Part shown: piece after piece, positions 34,470-43,331 of the stretch
How the letters are laid out: each line of letters begins with the position of its first letter
Position numbering within the stretch: position 1 is the stretch's first letter
Assembly (NCBI GenBank): GCA_964618895.1
Contig: CAZUDO010000050.1
Location: forward strand, 1-56,429
Length of the DNA stretch: 56,429 nucleotides
Direction: 5' to 3'
From: CAZUDO01 sp964618895
GTDB taxonomy: Bacteria > Desulfobacterota > Binatia > DP-6
Program-made: the position numbers and the translations under genes
The notes under the pieces: generated by a model
The model's input: the letters and a program-made list of their open reading frames with translations, nothing else
The model's database searches: none
What the model was told of the DNA's origin: nothing

Positions 34470-35222
34470 TCATCCCACACCCAGCAGCGCCCGCGCCTCC
34501 GCCGTCCGCGGCCGTTCGAGCACCTCGGCCGGCGGTCCGCTCTCGACGATCCGCCCGCCGACCAGCACCACCACCCGATGCGCCACGCGACGCGCGAACG
34601 CCAGCTCGTGGGTCACGATCAGCATCGTCTGGCCGGCGGCGGCGAGATCGCTCACCACCGCCAGGACCTCGCCGACCAGGCGCGCGTCCAGCGCCGAGGT
34701 GGGCTCGTCGAGCAGCAACACGAGCGGCTCCATGGCGAGCGCGCGCGCAATGGCGACCCGCTGCTGCTGTCCGCCCGACAGCGTGCGCGGGTACGCATCG
34801 ACGTGAGTTGCCAGTCCGACCCGCCCGAGGAGCGCGCGGCCCCGTTCCTCTGCTTCGGCCGCGGTGAGTCCGAGCACCCGGTGCGGCGCCTCCGTGACGT
34901 TGCCGAGCGCGGTCAGGTGCGGGAACAGGTGGAAGCTCTGAAACACCATGCCGACCTGCACGCGGACGGCACGCAGGTGCGCGGCGTCGGTATGTTCGCT
35001 CAGCCCGGGCCGGAGGGTCGCCCCCGCGATCTCGACGTGGCCGGCGGTGAACGGCGTCAAATAGTTGAAGGCGCGGAGCAGCGTCGTCTTGCCACTGCCC
35101 GATGGGCCCACGACCGCCACCACCTCGCCCCGGTGGACGGCCAGGTCAATGTCGCGCAGCACCTCGGTCCCTCCGAGACGCGTGCCGATCCCGTGCGCCC
35201 GCACCACCACGTCGTCGTTCAT
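34470..35222 (-). CDS. polar amino-acid ABC transporter ATP-binding protein
   Basis: A 250-residue ABC ATPase of the HisP/GlnQ type, energising uptake of a polar amino acid. Walker A GPSGSGKTT is at 39-47, the Q-loop region is QVGMVFQSFHLFPHL, the signature LSGGQQQRVAIARAL is near 148, and Walker B is LLLDEPTSALDARL. GlnQ-type features include FNYLTPFTAGHVEI. The ATG overlaps the stop of the fused binding-protein/permease gene by 4 bases (ATGA), so the two genes make a complete importer. The C-terminus ends 54 bp from tRNA-Arg on the same strand. Confidence 0.93.
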   Translation of the reverse strand: MNDDVVVRAHGIGTRLGGTEVLRDIDLAVHRGEVVAVVGPSGSGKTTLLRAFNYLTPFTAGHVEIAGATLRPGLSEHTDAAHLRAVRVQVGMVFQSFHLFPHLTALGNVTEAPHRVLGLTAAEAEERGRALLGRVGLATHVDAYPRTLSGGQQQRVAIARALAMEPLVLLLDEPTSALDARLVGEVLAVVSDLAAAGQTMLIVTHELAFARRVAHRVVVLVGGRIVESGPPAEVLERPRTAEARALLGVG

Positions 35223-36652
35223 GCCGCCACCGGGAGGAGCCGGCGCTCGAGCCGCCGGGCCAGCCGGGAGAGCGGATAGCTGAGGGCCAGGTACAGCGCC
35301 GCGCACAGGAGCCCCGGCGCCAGCCACCCGCGCACGTCGACAGCCGTGATCGTCATCTGCTTGGTGAGCTCGACCACCGTGATCACCGACACCAGCGACG
35401 AGTCCTTCAGCAGCGCGATGAAATCGTTCGCCATGCCGGGCAGCGCGACGCGCAGCGCCTGCGGCAGGATGATTCGCCGGAGCGCCAGGCCCTGCGACAT
35501 GCCGAGCGCCAGCGCCGCCTCGCCCTGCCCCGCCGGCACCGCCTCCAGTCCGGCGCGGTACAGCTCCGACTCGTAGGCGGCGTAGTTGAGCCCGAGCCCC
35601 AGCACCGCGGCCGTGAACGCGTCGAGCGGCAGGATGCCGGCCAGACCATAGTAGATGACGTAGAGCTGGAGCAGCACGGGCGTCCCGCGCAGCACCTCGA
35701 CGTATACGCTCGCGCCCCGGCGCAGCACCGGCCCGCCGTAGCGGCGCGCGATGCTGAGGCCGAGGCCGCCCGCGACTGCGAGCACCATCGCCAGCGCGGA
35801 GATCACGACCGTGAACGCGGTGCCACGCAGGAAGAGCGGCAGGTGCGCCAGCGTCAGCCGGGGCCGCCCGGACATGTCCGGCAACACGGGCCCGGTGGCG
35901 ACCAGCGTCTCCTGGCGCGCGTCCCACAGGCGCCAGCGCTCCAGGATGGCGCGGAGCTCGCCGTCGGACATCATCCCGGCGAGCCCCTGGTCGAGCGCCG
36001 CCAGCAGCGCCGGCTGGTCGGGTCGGACGGCCGCGGCGTACACCCCGTCGCCCACGCTCGCCGCCGCGCGCAACGTGGGACGCGGCAGGCCGTAGCGGTC
36101 GGCGATGATGTTGTCGAGCAGGACCGCCGTGACGCGGCCACGCTCGAGGTCCAGATACGGCTCTTCCACGCCCTCGTAGAGAACGACCTCGATCCCCGGC
36201 GCCGCGCGCAGCAGGTCGAGCGCGAGGGAGCCCTCCAGCGTCCCGACCCGCGCGCCGCGCAGATCCGCCAAGCCGTTGATCCCGGTCGCGCCGCGGCGCA
36301 CCACCAGCGTCTCGGTGAAGGCGTAGTACGGACGCGTGAACGCCACCCGACCCCGGCGCGCGGCGGTCACCTCGAGGCCGTTCAGCGCCACGTCAAAGTC
36401 GCCACGCTCGAGCGACGGCACCAGGTTGTGCCAGTCGTTCTGGACGAACTCCGCCCGCACGCCGAGGCGGCGCGCCAGTCCGTCGGCGAGGTCCACCTCG
36501 AAGCCGGCGAGCCCGCCGGGGCGGCTCGGGTCCTGGAACACGTACGGCTCACCACCCTGCACATCGCCGCCCCAGCGCAGGGTGCCGCGGGCCTGCAGGC
36601 GCGTGAGCGCATCGTCCGCCCGCGCGGTCGCCCCGCCACCGAGCAGCACCAC
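35219..36652 (-). CDS. fused amino-acid binding protein and ABC permease
   Basis: A single 477-residue protein combining two normally separate subunits. Residues about 14-245 are a periplasmic SBP_bac_3 domain (TLRWGGDVQGGEPYVFQD, GGLAGFEVDLADGLARRLGV, DFDVALNGLEVTAARR, VAFTRPYYAFTETLVVRRG). Residues about 265-470 are a HisM/GlnP permease with the EAA loop EAALALGMSQGLALRRIILP. A GTG start at 36652 leaves a very short hydrophobic leader before ATARADD. In-frame codons upstream (HTLALLGLAVVLL) would complete a signal peptide but have no ATG/GTG/TTG before a stop, so a CTG start near 36676 is possible. Confidence 0.9.
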   Translation of the reverse strand: MVLLGGGATARADDALTRLQARGTLRWGGDVQGGEPYVFQDPSRPGGLAGFEVDLADGLARRLGVRAEFVQNDWHNLVPSLERGDFDVALNGLEVTAARRGRVAFTRPYYAFTETLVVRRGATGINGLADLRGARVGTLEGSLALDLLRAAPGIEVVLYEGVEEPYLDLERGRVTAVLLDNIIADRYGLPRPTLRAAASVGDGVYAAAVRPDQPALLAALDQGLAGMMSDGELRAILERWRLWDARQETLVATGPVLPDMSGRPRLTLAHLPLFLRGTAFTVVISALAMVLAVAGGLGLSIARRYGGPVLRRGASVYVEVLRGTPVLLQLYVIYYGLAGILPLDAFTAAVLGLGLNYAAYESELYRAGLEAVPAGQGEAALALGMSQGLALRRIILPQALRVALPGMANDFIALLKDSSLVSVITVVELTKQMTITAVDVRGWLAPGLLCAALYLALSYPLSRLARRLERRLLPVAA

Positions 36653-36769
36653 CGCGAGACCAAGGAGCGCCAGCGTGTGATTCGTGCGCTCGCTTTACCC
36701 AACGCTCGCCTGGCGGGCAAGAATTGGACGCGTCGAGGTGCCCCCGATCTTCATGCTATGGACCGGGGT

Positions 36770-37672
36770 ATGCGGATGCGATCGCTGCTCCCCCTGCTGC
36801 TCGCGGCCCTCGTCGGCGGCGCACGGACGACCCGCGCCGGCGACGCCACCGGGGCCTTCGCCCCGTACGAAGACGTCCTGGAAGTGCTGGCCGACTTGAG
36901 CTGGCACGTGCGCGACGACCTGTACCGCTTCCCTCCGCCCAAGGATCCGACCGGCCACGACCTCTTCCAGCTCTGCCTGCACCGCCTGGAGAACTGGGAC
37001 AAGCGCTTTCCGGGCCGGCTGCGCGACGTGACCTCGTTCGGCCGTGCCGAAGCCCTGGAGCGCCTCGGCGAATACCGTGCCGCCAGCGACCTCTACCGCC
37101 AGGTGGCGGCGCTCCCCTCTGCGCTCGCCGGCCCGGCTGGGGCGGCGGCCACGCGGGCAGTGCTGTTCGCCGACGCGGCGGCGCTACCGGAGCGTAGCGA
37201 GGACCTCGAGCAGACGCTCGTCGCCCTGCGGCGGAAGCTCGACGCGTGGGGCAAGCTCGTGACCCGCTTCGCCGCCACGCCGTTCGAGGCCATCGCCCTG
37301 GTCGAGGAGGAACGCTTGGAGCGCCTCGCCGCCGAGCAGGTGGTCAGCCACCGGCGCGCGCTGGCCGACGGGGACGCCGCCGCCGAGCGCGGGCTCCGCT
37401 TCCTGATCGACAAGCACGCCGACTCGAAGGCGCTGCCCGAGCACATCCTCCGCCTGGCCGATCTCTACGCCGACTTCGCCCGCGACTACGTCGCCGCCCA
37501 CGACCGGCCGCTCGCCTTCGACGAGGACGAGTTCATCCGGCGCGCCAACCGCGCCCTCGACACCTACCACAAGGTCAGCACCTGGGACGGCGCCCCCGAG
37601 AAGCCCGAGGCCGTCGCCCGCTCGTCTGCCTTCGACGCCTACAAGACCGCCATCCTGGGACGCTATCGGTGA
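36770..37672 (+). CDS. exported protein of unknown function, helical repeat type
   Basis: A 300-residue protein with a clear signal peptide (MRMRSLLPLLLAALVGGART then TRAGDA). An upstream ATG at 36758 adds MDRG. The mature part is alpha-helical, Arg/Glu/Ala-rich, with TPR-like segments (ALERLGEYRAASDLYRQVAA; HILRLADLYADFARDYVAAH). Segments such as YEDVLEVLADLSWHVRDDLY and LHRLENWDKRFPGR look conserved in type but match nothing I can name. It overlaps the next gene by 4 bases (GTGA), so the two products probably work together in the periplasm or outer membrane. It is divergent from the amino-acid importer. Confidence 0.7.
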   Translation: MRMRSLLPLLLAALVGGARTTRAGDATGAFAPYEDVLEVLADLSWHVRDDLYRFPPPKDPTGHDLFQLCLHRLENWDKRFPGRLRDVTSFGRAEALERLGEYRAASDLYRQVAALPSALAGPAGAAATRAVLFADAAALPERSEDLEQTLVALRRKLDAWGKLVTRFAATPFEAIALVEEERLERLAAEQVVSHRRALADGDAAAERGLRFLIDKHADSKALPEHILRLADLYADFARDYVAAHDRPLAFDEDEFIRRANRALDTYHKVSTWDGAPEKPEAVARSSAFDAYKTAILGRYR

Positions 37673-39801
37673 GAGCGGCGATCCTCCTCGCCCTGACGGT
37701 GGCGCTCGGTATGCGGACACCCCCCGCATGCGCCGACCTGCTCACCGAAGCCATCGGCGCCGACGCTGCCACCCGGGACGACGTGGAGCACCGCATCCGC
37801 GCCCTGGTCGTACACCGCGCGGAGGACGATCGCGACGCGTTCGCCACGGACATCACCGCCCTGGAGGCACGCGACGACCTGCGGCGCGACGCCGGCTTGC
37901 CCCCGACCGGGCTGACCGACAACGCCCGCTACCTGGGCGCCGCCATGGCCGCCACCCGGGACGCCCGCCGTGACGCCCTGCACGAGGTCTTGGACGCCCA
38001 TCCCGATCCGCTCGTCCGCCGCCTGACCGAGTTCCAGCTCGAGCACGCCGACGACGGCGCCGCCGCCGATCAGTTGCTGGTGAACGACCGCCACAACCGG
38101 CGCGCCGTCGTCGTCAACGACGCCATCCGCCCGTTCGGCGTGTTTTCCGGATTGACCGCGCTCGGTGCCCTCAATCCCTTCCTGCTGGCCGGCAGCGCCC
38201 TCGACAGCCTGAGCACGACAGCGGTCAACCTGTGGCACTACAACCGCCTGTCGACGCCCGAGCGCGAGGCGTTGGCCCGCTACCGTACGCAGCTCAGTCG
38301 TGACCCGGACACCATGGACGCCCCCGGAATGGCACGCGCCATACGGCGGCTGGGGGTCAAGCGTGCGCGGGCGCTGTGCGACGAGACGCGCGCGCAGGGA
38401 ACGAAGGCGCTCGAGCAGGGAGACCTCGACCACGCCACATTCTTTCTGCAGACCGCCGCCCGGCTCCCCGACTGTGACGCCGCCGCCCCGCTGGACGAGC
38501 TGGCGCTGGCCGCGGCGCGGCAGGCCGCGCGTGAAGACGCCGGGCGCTGGCCCGCCGACGACGTGCTGCGTCCCGACACCGATGACGAGCGCCGGGACCA
38601 CGACGCGCTGGCGGTGACCACCGTGCTCGGCGACCCCGCCGCCATGGTCGAGGCGGCGCGGCGGTTCGACGACCAGTACGACGATAGCCCGCTCGCGCCC
38701 TCCGCGCGCTACGTCCTCGCCGTCGGGCACGATCTGGCCGGAGAGCACACCGAGAGCCGGACGGCTCTGGCCGAAGTCGCCGACGACGACGATCGCTCCG
38801 TCGGCCGCCACGCCGCTGCCATCCTGGCCAGTACCGACTACGACCGCCTCGATGCCCTCCACGCCGCCGAGCGCCGGCACACGCGCGACACCGTACGTTA
38901 CGTGCTCTTCGGCGGCACTCTGGACGGCCGCTCCGCCATCTACTCCACCGCCCGTCTCGGCGCCGGCGGCCTCCAGGCGGCGCAGACGCTCGGCATGTTC
39001 AACGTCCTGGGCGTGGCCACGCGTGCCTGGCAGGCCTGGCGCCACGATCCGGTGTCGAACCAGACCATCATCGACCGCGGCGAGGAGCTGCTCGCGCGCA
39101 CACCGCAGGGGCCCGAGGCCGCCGAGGCACACGCGCGCCTGGCGGTCGCCTACGAGCGGGCCGGCGCCTACGGGCGCGCCCTCATGCACTACCGCGCCAC
39201 GCCGGACCCCGATCCAGACGAGATCGCCCGTCTGGAAGAGAAGCTCGCCGACGATCTGCTGGAGACCGCCGAGCGCCACCACGACGACCCGCGCCTGCTC
39301 GAGGCCGTCGTACGTCACTTCGGGACAACCGACGCCGCCGAAACCGCGCGCGAGAAGCTCCGCGACCGGTCCCCGCCCGCCGACGCGGTCGTCCCGCGCG
39401 ACACGCTGGTCGCCAGTCCGGCCCTGCTCGGTCCCGACGCGCTCGATCTGGACGCCGCCCTGCTCGACGGCAAGCGCGACAACGGCGAGCTCGCCGACCA
39501 GGGTGTAATGCTGGCCGACGGCGCACTCCGGCTGACGCTCGAGAACCGCGACGGCGACGGCGAGCACGTCGACACCCGGCCTCTGGGCCCCGACGCCTAC
39601 GCGCGCGCCCGGGCGGCCGCGCAGGAGACGCTCTACACCGGCCTGCTCACCGCCGAGCGCCGCGACCCCGACACAGGACGCTTCGAGCGCTACATCCCGG
39701 TCTTCCTGCAGGGCTCGATCGACGGCGGAGGCGGCGTCTACGTCTCCCCGGCCATCAAGCTGCGCCGCTATCGCTCGGAGGACGCCCGCCTGTATGAATG
39801 A
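37669..39801 (+). CDS. large exported protein of unknown function, TPR-like
   Basis: A 710-residue protein starting with GTG inside the previous gene's stop, with a signal peptide (VRAAILLALTVALGMRTPPA, CADLL). The mature protein is rich in Asp, Arg and Ala and made of helical repeats (EAHARLAVAYERAGAYGRAL). Two weakly hydrophobic stretches are near 165-190 (GVFSGLTALGALNPFLLAGS) and 430-455 (AGGLQAAQTLGMFNVLGVAT). The C-terminal 150 residues lose the repeat pattern and end with a beta-like part (FERYIPVFLQGSIDGGGGVY). No known enzyme motif is visible. The last 34 bp overlap the end of addA on the other strand. Confidence 0.7.
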   Translation: MRAAILLALTVALGMRTPPACADLLTEAIGADAATRDDVEHRIRALVVHRAEDDRDAFATDITALEARDDLRRDAGLPPTGLTDNARYLGAAMAATRDARRDALHEVLDAHPDPLVRRLTEFQLEHADDGAAADQLLVNDRHNRRAVVVNDAIRPFGVFSGLTALGALNPFLLAGSALDSLSTTAVNLWHYNRLSTPEREALARYRTQLSRDPDTMDAPGMARAIRRLGVKRARALCDETRAQGTKALEQGDLDHATFFLQTAARLPDCDAAAPLDELALAAARQAAREDAGRWPADDVLRPDTDDERRDHDALAVTTVLGDPAAMVEAARRFDDQYDDSPLAPSARYVLAVGHDLAGEHTESRTALAEVADDDDRSVGRHAAAILASTDYDRLDALHAAERRHTRDTVRYVLFGGTLDGRSAIYSTARLGAGGLQAAQTLGMFNVLGVATRAWQAWRHDPVSNQTIIDRGEELLARTPQGPEAAEAHARLAVAYERAGAYGRALMHYRATPDPDPDEIARLEEKLADDLLETAERHHDDPRLLEAVVRHFGTTDAAETAREKLRDRSPPADAVVPRDTLVASPALLGPDALDLDAALLDGKRDNGELADQGVMLADGALRLTLENRDGDGEHVDTRPLGPDAYARARAAAQETLYTGLLTAERRDPDTGRFERYIPVFLQGSIDGGGGVYVSPAIKLRRYRSEDARLYE

Positions 39802-42800
39802 CCCGCGCCGCCCCAGCAGCGGCGGACGTAGCCACAGCCGAGCGCCGTGCATGCGTCCGGATCCGGCGGGCGGCGCGGGAACGCATCCGCGTCCGAACGG
39901 CCCGACGCCTCTCCCAGCGAGATTCCGGCCTCGAGCAGGCGCGCGCCTTCCGCACCGGCGTCGAGCGCCGGCATCGCCCAGCGCACCGGCTCGTCGCGCA
40001 GGAAGAGCACGTCGGCCTCGACCGGTCCGCCGCCCGCCCCCGCGACGGCGAGCTGGTAGGCGGCCAACTGGGTCACGTACTGCATCGCCGCACCCGCCGA
40101 CGCGCGGGCGTACTTGTAGTCGCGGACCACGGCCGTCGCGCCCCGTTGCCCGAGAAAATCGATCCGGCCCTGCACCAACAGGCGCGGACGCCCGACCGGG
40201 AGCGGCAGCACGAACGGTACCTCGCGGCCGACCACCACAAGTCCCGCCGCCACCTCCGCACGCAGCGCGCGCGCCGCCCGGGTCACGTCGCGGGTGAGCG
40301 AGTCCACGTCGGCACTGCTCAACGCCAGCGTCTCGGGCATGGCGGCCAGGTACGCGCGCACCTCCGGCTCCGGATCCGGGTTCCCGCTCGCCTCCAGGGG
40401 GAGCACCTCGAGCACGCCGTGCGCGGCCGTGCCGAGGAGACGGGCACGCGCGCCGCCCTGCCCGCGCTCGGCCAGCTCGAGGACGTGGCGATACCAGTAC
40501 TGGCGCGGGCAGCGTACGAAATCGGCGAGCGCGGTCGGACTGGTGACCACTTCGGACACCGCCACTCGCGGCGCGCGCAGCGCGCGCTCGACGGCCGCTT
40601 CGTCGGCCGCAGACGGCGGCGCGGTCCGCGGGGCGGGCATCGGCGCGTCCGCCGCTCCAGCCGGCGCCAGGTAGCGCTCCGCCCGCTCGAGCAGGACCGT
40701 GCCGCCGCCCGCCAGCGCGAGCTCGGTCTCGGCATCCTCGCCCGCCACGAACCCCTGCACCCGCTCGCGGCCGAGCAGGTCCCACACCTGATGGCACCAG
40801 ACGAACGGATCGCCCTTCCCGTCCGCCAGGTAGCCTGGCTCGCCCCGGCCCTCGAGCAGCACGAGATGGTCCCGGGCCCGGGTGCAGGCGACGTAGAGGA
40901 GCCGGGCGTGCTCGGCGCGGGCACGATCGCGCTCGCGCGCCCGGTACTCCTCCAGGCGGGCGTGCCGGAGGGGGAAGGCGCCGACGCCGCTGACCGGCGC
41001 GGCCAGGACGCCGAGCGTGTCGTCGAGCACCAGGGTGTCGCGCTCCCGTTCCAGGGCGCGGCCCAGATCCACCAGGATCACCACCGGGAACTCGAGGCCT
41101 TTCGCCTGGTGGATCGTCATCAGGCGCACCACGTCGTCGTGCTCGCCCACCAGGGCGGCCTCGGGTTCGCGGGCCTCGCGGGTGGTGAGCTCGCGCACGA
41201 AGCGCACGAACTCGCGCAGGGTCACGTGCCGCCGGCGCTCGGCCGTGCGCGCCAGCTCGATCAGCTTGCGCACGTTGGCGACCTTCTGCATGCCCTGAAA
41301 CTGGGTCAGGCAGACGGGCTCGAAGTCGGTGGCGGCCAGCGCCTCGGCGAAAAGCTCGGGCAACGTGGCGCGGCTGCGGGCGCGCCGGAGGTGCGCCAGG
41401 AGGTCGCGGACACGCGCGAGTTCCGCACGCTGCCCGACCGGAAAGTCGGCGAACGTCTCCACCGCACGAAAGCGGCGCGCCAGTCGCGGACGCTCGGCGT
41501 CCGCAGGCCAGGCCAGGCGCCAGAGCGTATCGTCGTCCACCCCGAACATCGGCGACCGGAGCGCGGCCGCCAGGGCGACCTCGTCGCGCGGATCCGCGAT
41601 GGCGCCGAGCAGGCTGACCACGTCGCGAACCTCCTGGCACTGGAAGAAGCCCCGGCCCTTGACCACGTAGTACGGAATCTCCCGCCGCCGCAGGGCGTAC
41701 TCGTACGCCTTCACCTGATTGAGCGTCCGGAAGAGTACGGCGATCTCGCCGGGCCGCACGCGTGGGACCTCGCGCGCCAGCATGTCGGCCACCACCCCGG
41801 CCAGGACGCGGCCTTCGACCTCGCGCACCTCCGCCTGCAGCTTGGCGCGCCCGTCGCGGGGGACGAACGACACCAGCCGCACCGCCGGCCGCGGCCACTC
41901 CTGCGCGCGATCGGCCACCAGCCGGTCGGCGTCGCCGAATACCGTCCAGTGCTCGCCACGTGAGCCCGGCGGGATGCACAGCGTCCGCGCCGCGAGCGCG
42001 TTCACGAACTCGAGCACCGCCGGCTGGCTGCGGAAGTTCGTTCCCAGCGCCAGCTCGGCGCCAAGGGCGGCACGGGTCTCCTGGAAGACCGCGACATCGG
42101 CACCGCGGAAGCGATAGATCGACTGCTTCTCGTCGCCGACCACGAACAACAACGCCCCGCCGCTCGCCAGCTGCCGCACGACCTCGGCCTGCACGGCGTC
42201 GGTATCCTGGAACTCGTCCACCAGAATGGCGCGGAAGCGGCCCGCATAGCGCGCCCGCACGCCCGGGTGGGTGACCAGGAGACGGCGGGCCTCGGTCACG
42301 AGCGCATCGAAGGTGAGTACGCCGTCGGCGCGCTGGCGGAGACGCACCGCGGTCGCCAGGTCGGCGAGCAGGCCGGTCAGCAGCCGGGCCTCGGGCAGGG
42401 TGGCGAGGAAGCCCCACTCTTCCGGCAGCGTCCCACGCAGGACTCCGTTCTCGCGCCGGAGGGCATCGTCCACCGCCGCCGGCAGCTTCAGGCCCGGGAG
42501 CAGGCGTGCGAGTCGATCGACTGCCACGAGCGCCCCGGCGGGCGACGCGGGGCCGAACCCGGCCAGCAGCGGCTCGATCCCGGGCCACGCGTCGCGCAGC
42601 TTGGCGACCTTCCTGGAGCGATCCTTCGTGTCCAACGCGCCACGGACGGCCGCCGCTATCCGTTGCTTGGCGCCCTCCAGGGCCGCCTCCGCTCCCGGGG
42701 CCAGCGCTTCCTGGCGTGCCAGGGCCTCCGCCAGCCACGTCGGGTCCCGCCCGCTCGTTCCCAGACGCTCGAGGATGCGCACCACCGCCCCGACCGCACC

Positions 42801-43331
42801 CCCGTCGCGCCCGCCGCGGAGCGACCGACGGCGCCGCAGCAGCGCGGTGGTCGCGGCATCGCCCCGGCGCAGGCGGGCGATCAACTCGTCCTCGACGATC
42901 CCTTCCACCCAGGCGCGGCCCTCGTGCTCGTCGAGGATGGCCGCCTCGGGATCAATGCCGGCCTCGAGGGGATTTTCCCGCACGATGCGGGCGCAGAAGG
43001 CGTGGATGGTCGATATCTGTGCCCCGAGCAACTCGCGCCGTACACGCTCCCAGGACGCACGCTCGCCGGGCGCCGCGCGCTCCAGCTCCGCCGCCACCAG
43101 CGTCCGGATGCGCTCCTTCACTCCAGCGGCGGCCTTGTCGGTGAATGTGATGGCGAGGATCTGGCGCACTTCGTCGACCAGTGCGGACTGGTCTCCCCGG
43201 GGCCGCAGCAGGGCCACGAAGCGCGCCGCCAGTACGCCGGTCTTCCCAGTGCCAGCTCCGGCCCGGATGCCCACCGACCCGGTGGCGTCGATCGCGCGTT
43301 CCTGCTCCGGCGTGTACCGGACATCAGCCAT
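39768..43331 (-). CDS. addA: AddA-like UvrD-family helicase-nuclease
   Basis: A 1187-residue SF1 helicase with a C-terminal nuclease, the motor of an AddAB double-strand-break resection complex. Q motif and Walker A are in YTPEQERAIDATGSVGIRAG then AGTGKTG (24-31). Helicase motifs include ILVDEFQDTDAVQ, VVGDEKQSIYRFRGADV and MTIHQAKGLEFPVVILVDLG. The RecB-type PD-(D/E)XK nuclease is seen in LVQGRIDFLGQR and VVRDYKYARA. Cys1161, 1166 and 1172 near the C-terminus could be a partial metal site. The start at 43331 lies just inside the addB gene (8-nt overlap), and a much longer open frame upstream is antisense noise. Confidence 0.88.
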   Translation of the reverse strand: MADVRYTPEQERAIDATGSVGIRAGAGTGKTGVLAARFVALLRPRGDQSALVDEVRQILAITFTDKAAAGVKERIRTLVAAELERAAPGERASWERVRRELLGAQISTIHAFCARIVRENPLEAGIDPEAAILDEHEGRAWVEGIVEDELIARLRRGDAATTALLRRRRSLRGGRDGGAVGAVVRILERLGTSGRDPTWLAEALARQEALAPGAEAALEGAKQRIAAAVRGALDTKDRSRKVAKLRDAWPGIEPLLAGFGPASPAGALVAVDRLARLLPGLKLPAAVDDALRRENGVLRGTLPEEWGFLATLPEARLLTGLLADLATAVRLRQRADGVLTFDALVTEARRLLVTHPGVRARYAGRFRAILVDEFQDTDAVQAEVVRQLASGGALLFVVGDEKQSIYRFRGADVAVFQETRAALGAELALGTNFRSQPAVLEFVNALAARTLCIPPGSRGEHWTVFGDADRLVADRAQEWPRPAVRLVSFVPRDGRAKLQAEVREVEGRVLAGVVADMLAREVPRVRPGEIAVLFRTLNQVKAYEYALRRREIPYYVVKGRGFFQCQEVRDVVSLLGAIADPRDEVALAAALRSPMFGVDDDTLWRLAWPADAERPRLARRFRAVETFADFPVGQRAELARVRDLLAHLRRARSRATLPELFAEALAATDFEPVCLTQFQGMQKVANVRKLIELARTAERRRHVTLREFVRFVRELTTREAREPEAALVGEHDDVVRLMTIHQAKGLEFPVVILVDLGRALERERDTLVLDDTLGVLAAPVSGVGAFPLRHARLEEYRARERDRARAEHARLLYVACTRARDHLVLLEGRGEPGYLADGKGDPFVWCHQVWDLLGRERVQGFVAGEDAETELALAGGGTVLLERAERYLAPAGAADAPMPAPRTAPPSAADEAAVERALRAPRVAVSEVVTSPTALADFVRCPRQYWYRHVLELAERGQGGARARLLGTAAHGVLEVLPLEASGNPDPEPEVRAYLAAMPETLALSSADVDSLTRDVTRAARALRAEVAAGLVVVGREVPFVLPLPVGRPRLLVQGRIDFLGQRGATAVVRDYKYARASAGAAMQYVTQLAAYQLAVAGAGGGPVEADVLFLRDEPVRWAMPALDAGAEGARLLEAGISLGEASGRSDADAFPRRPPDPDACTALGCGYVRRCWGGAGHSYRRASSER

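Noticed and set aside
37663..42738. Open frame of about 1690 codons on the minus strand covering the exported gene pair and addA
   Set aside because: It overlaps confirmed genes on both strands and reads as low-complexity Arg/Gly/Ala/Pro sequence, so it is a shadow of high-GC DNA.
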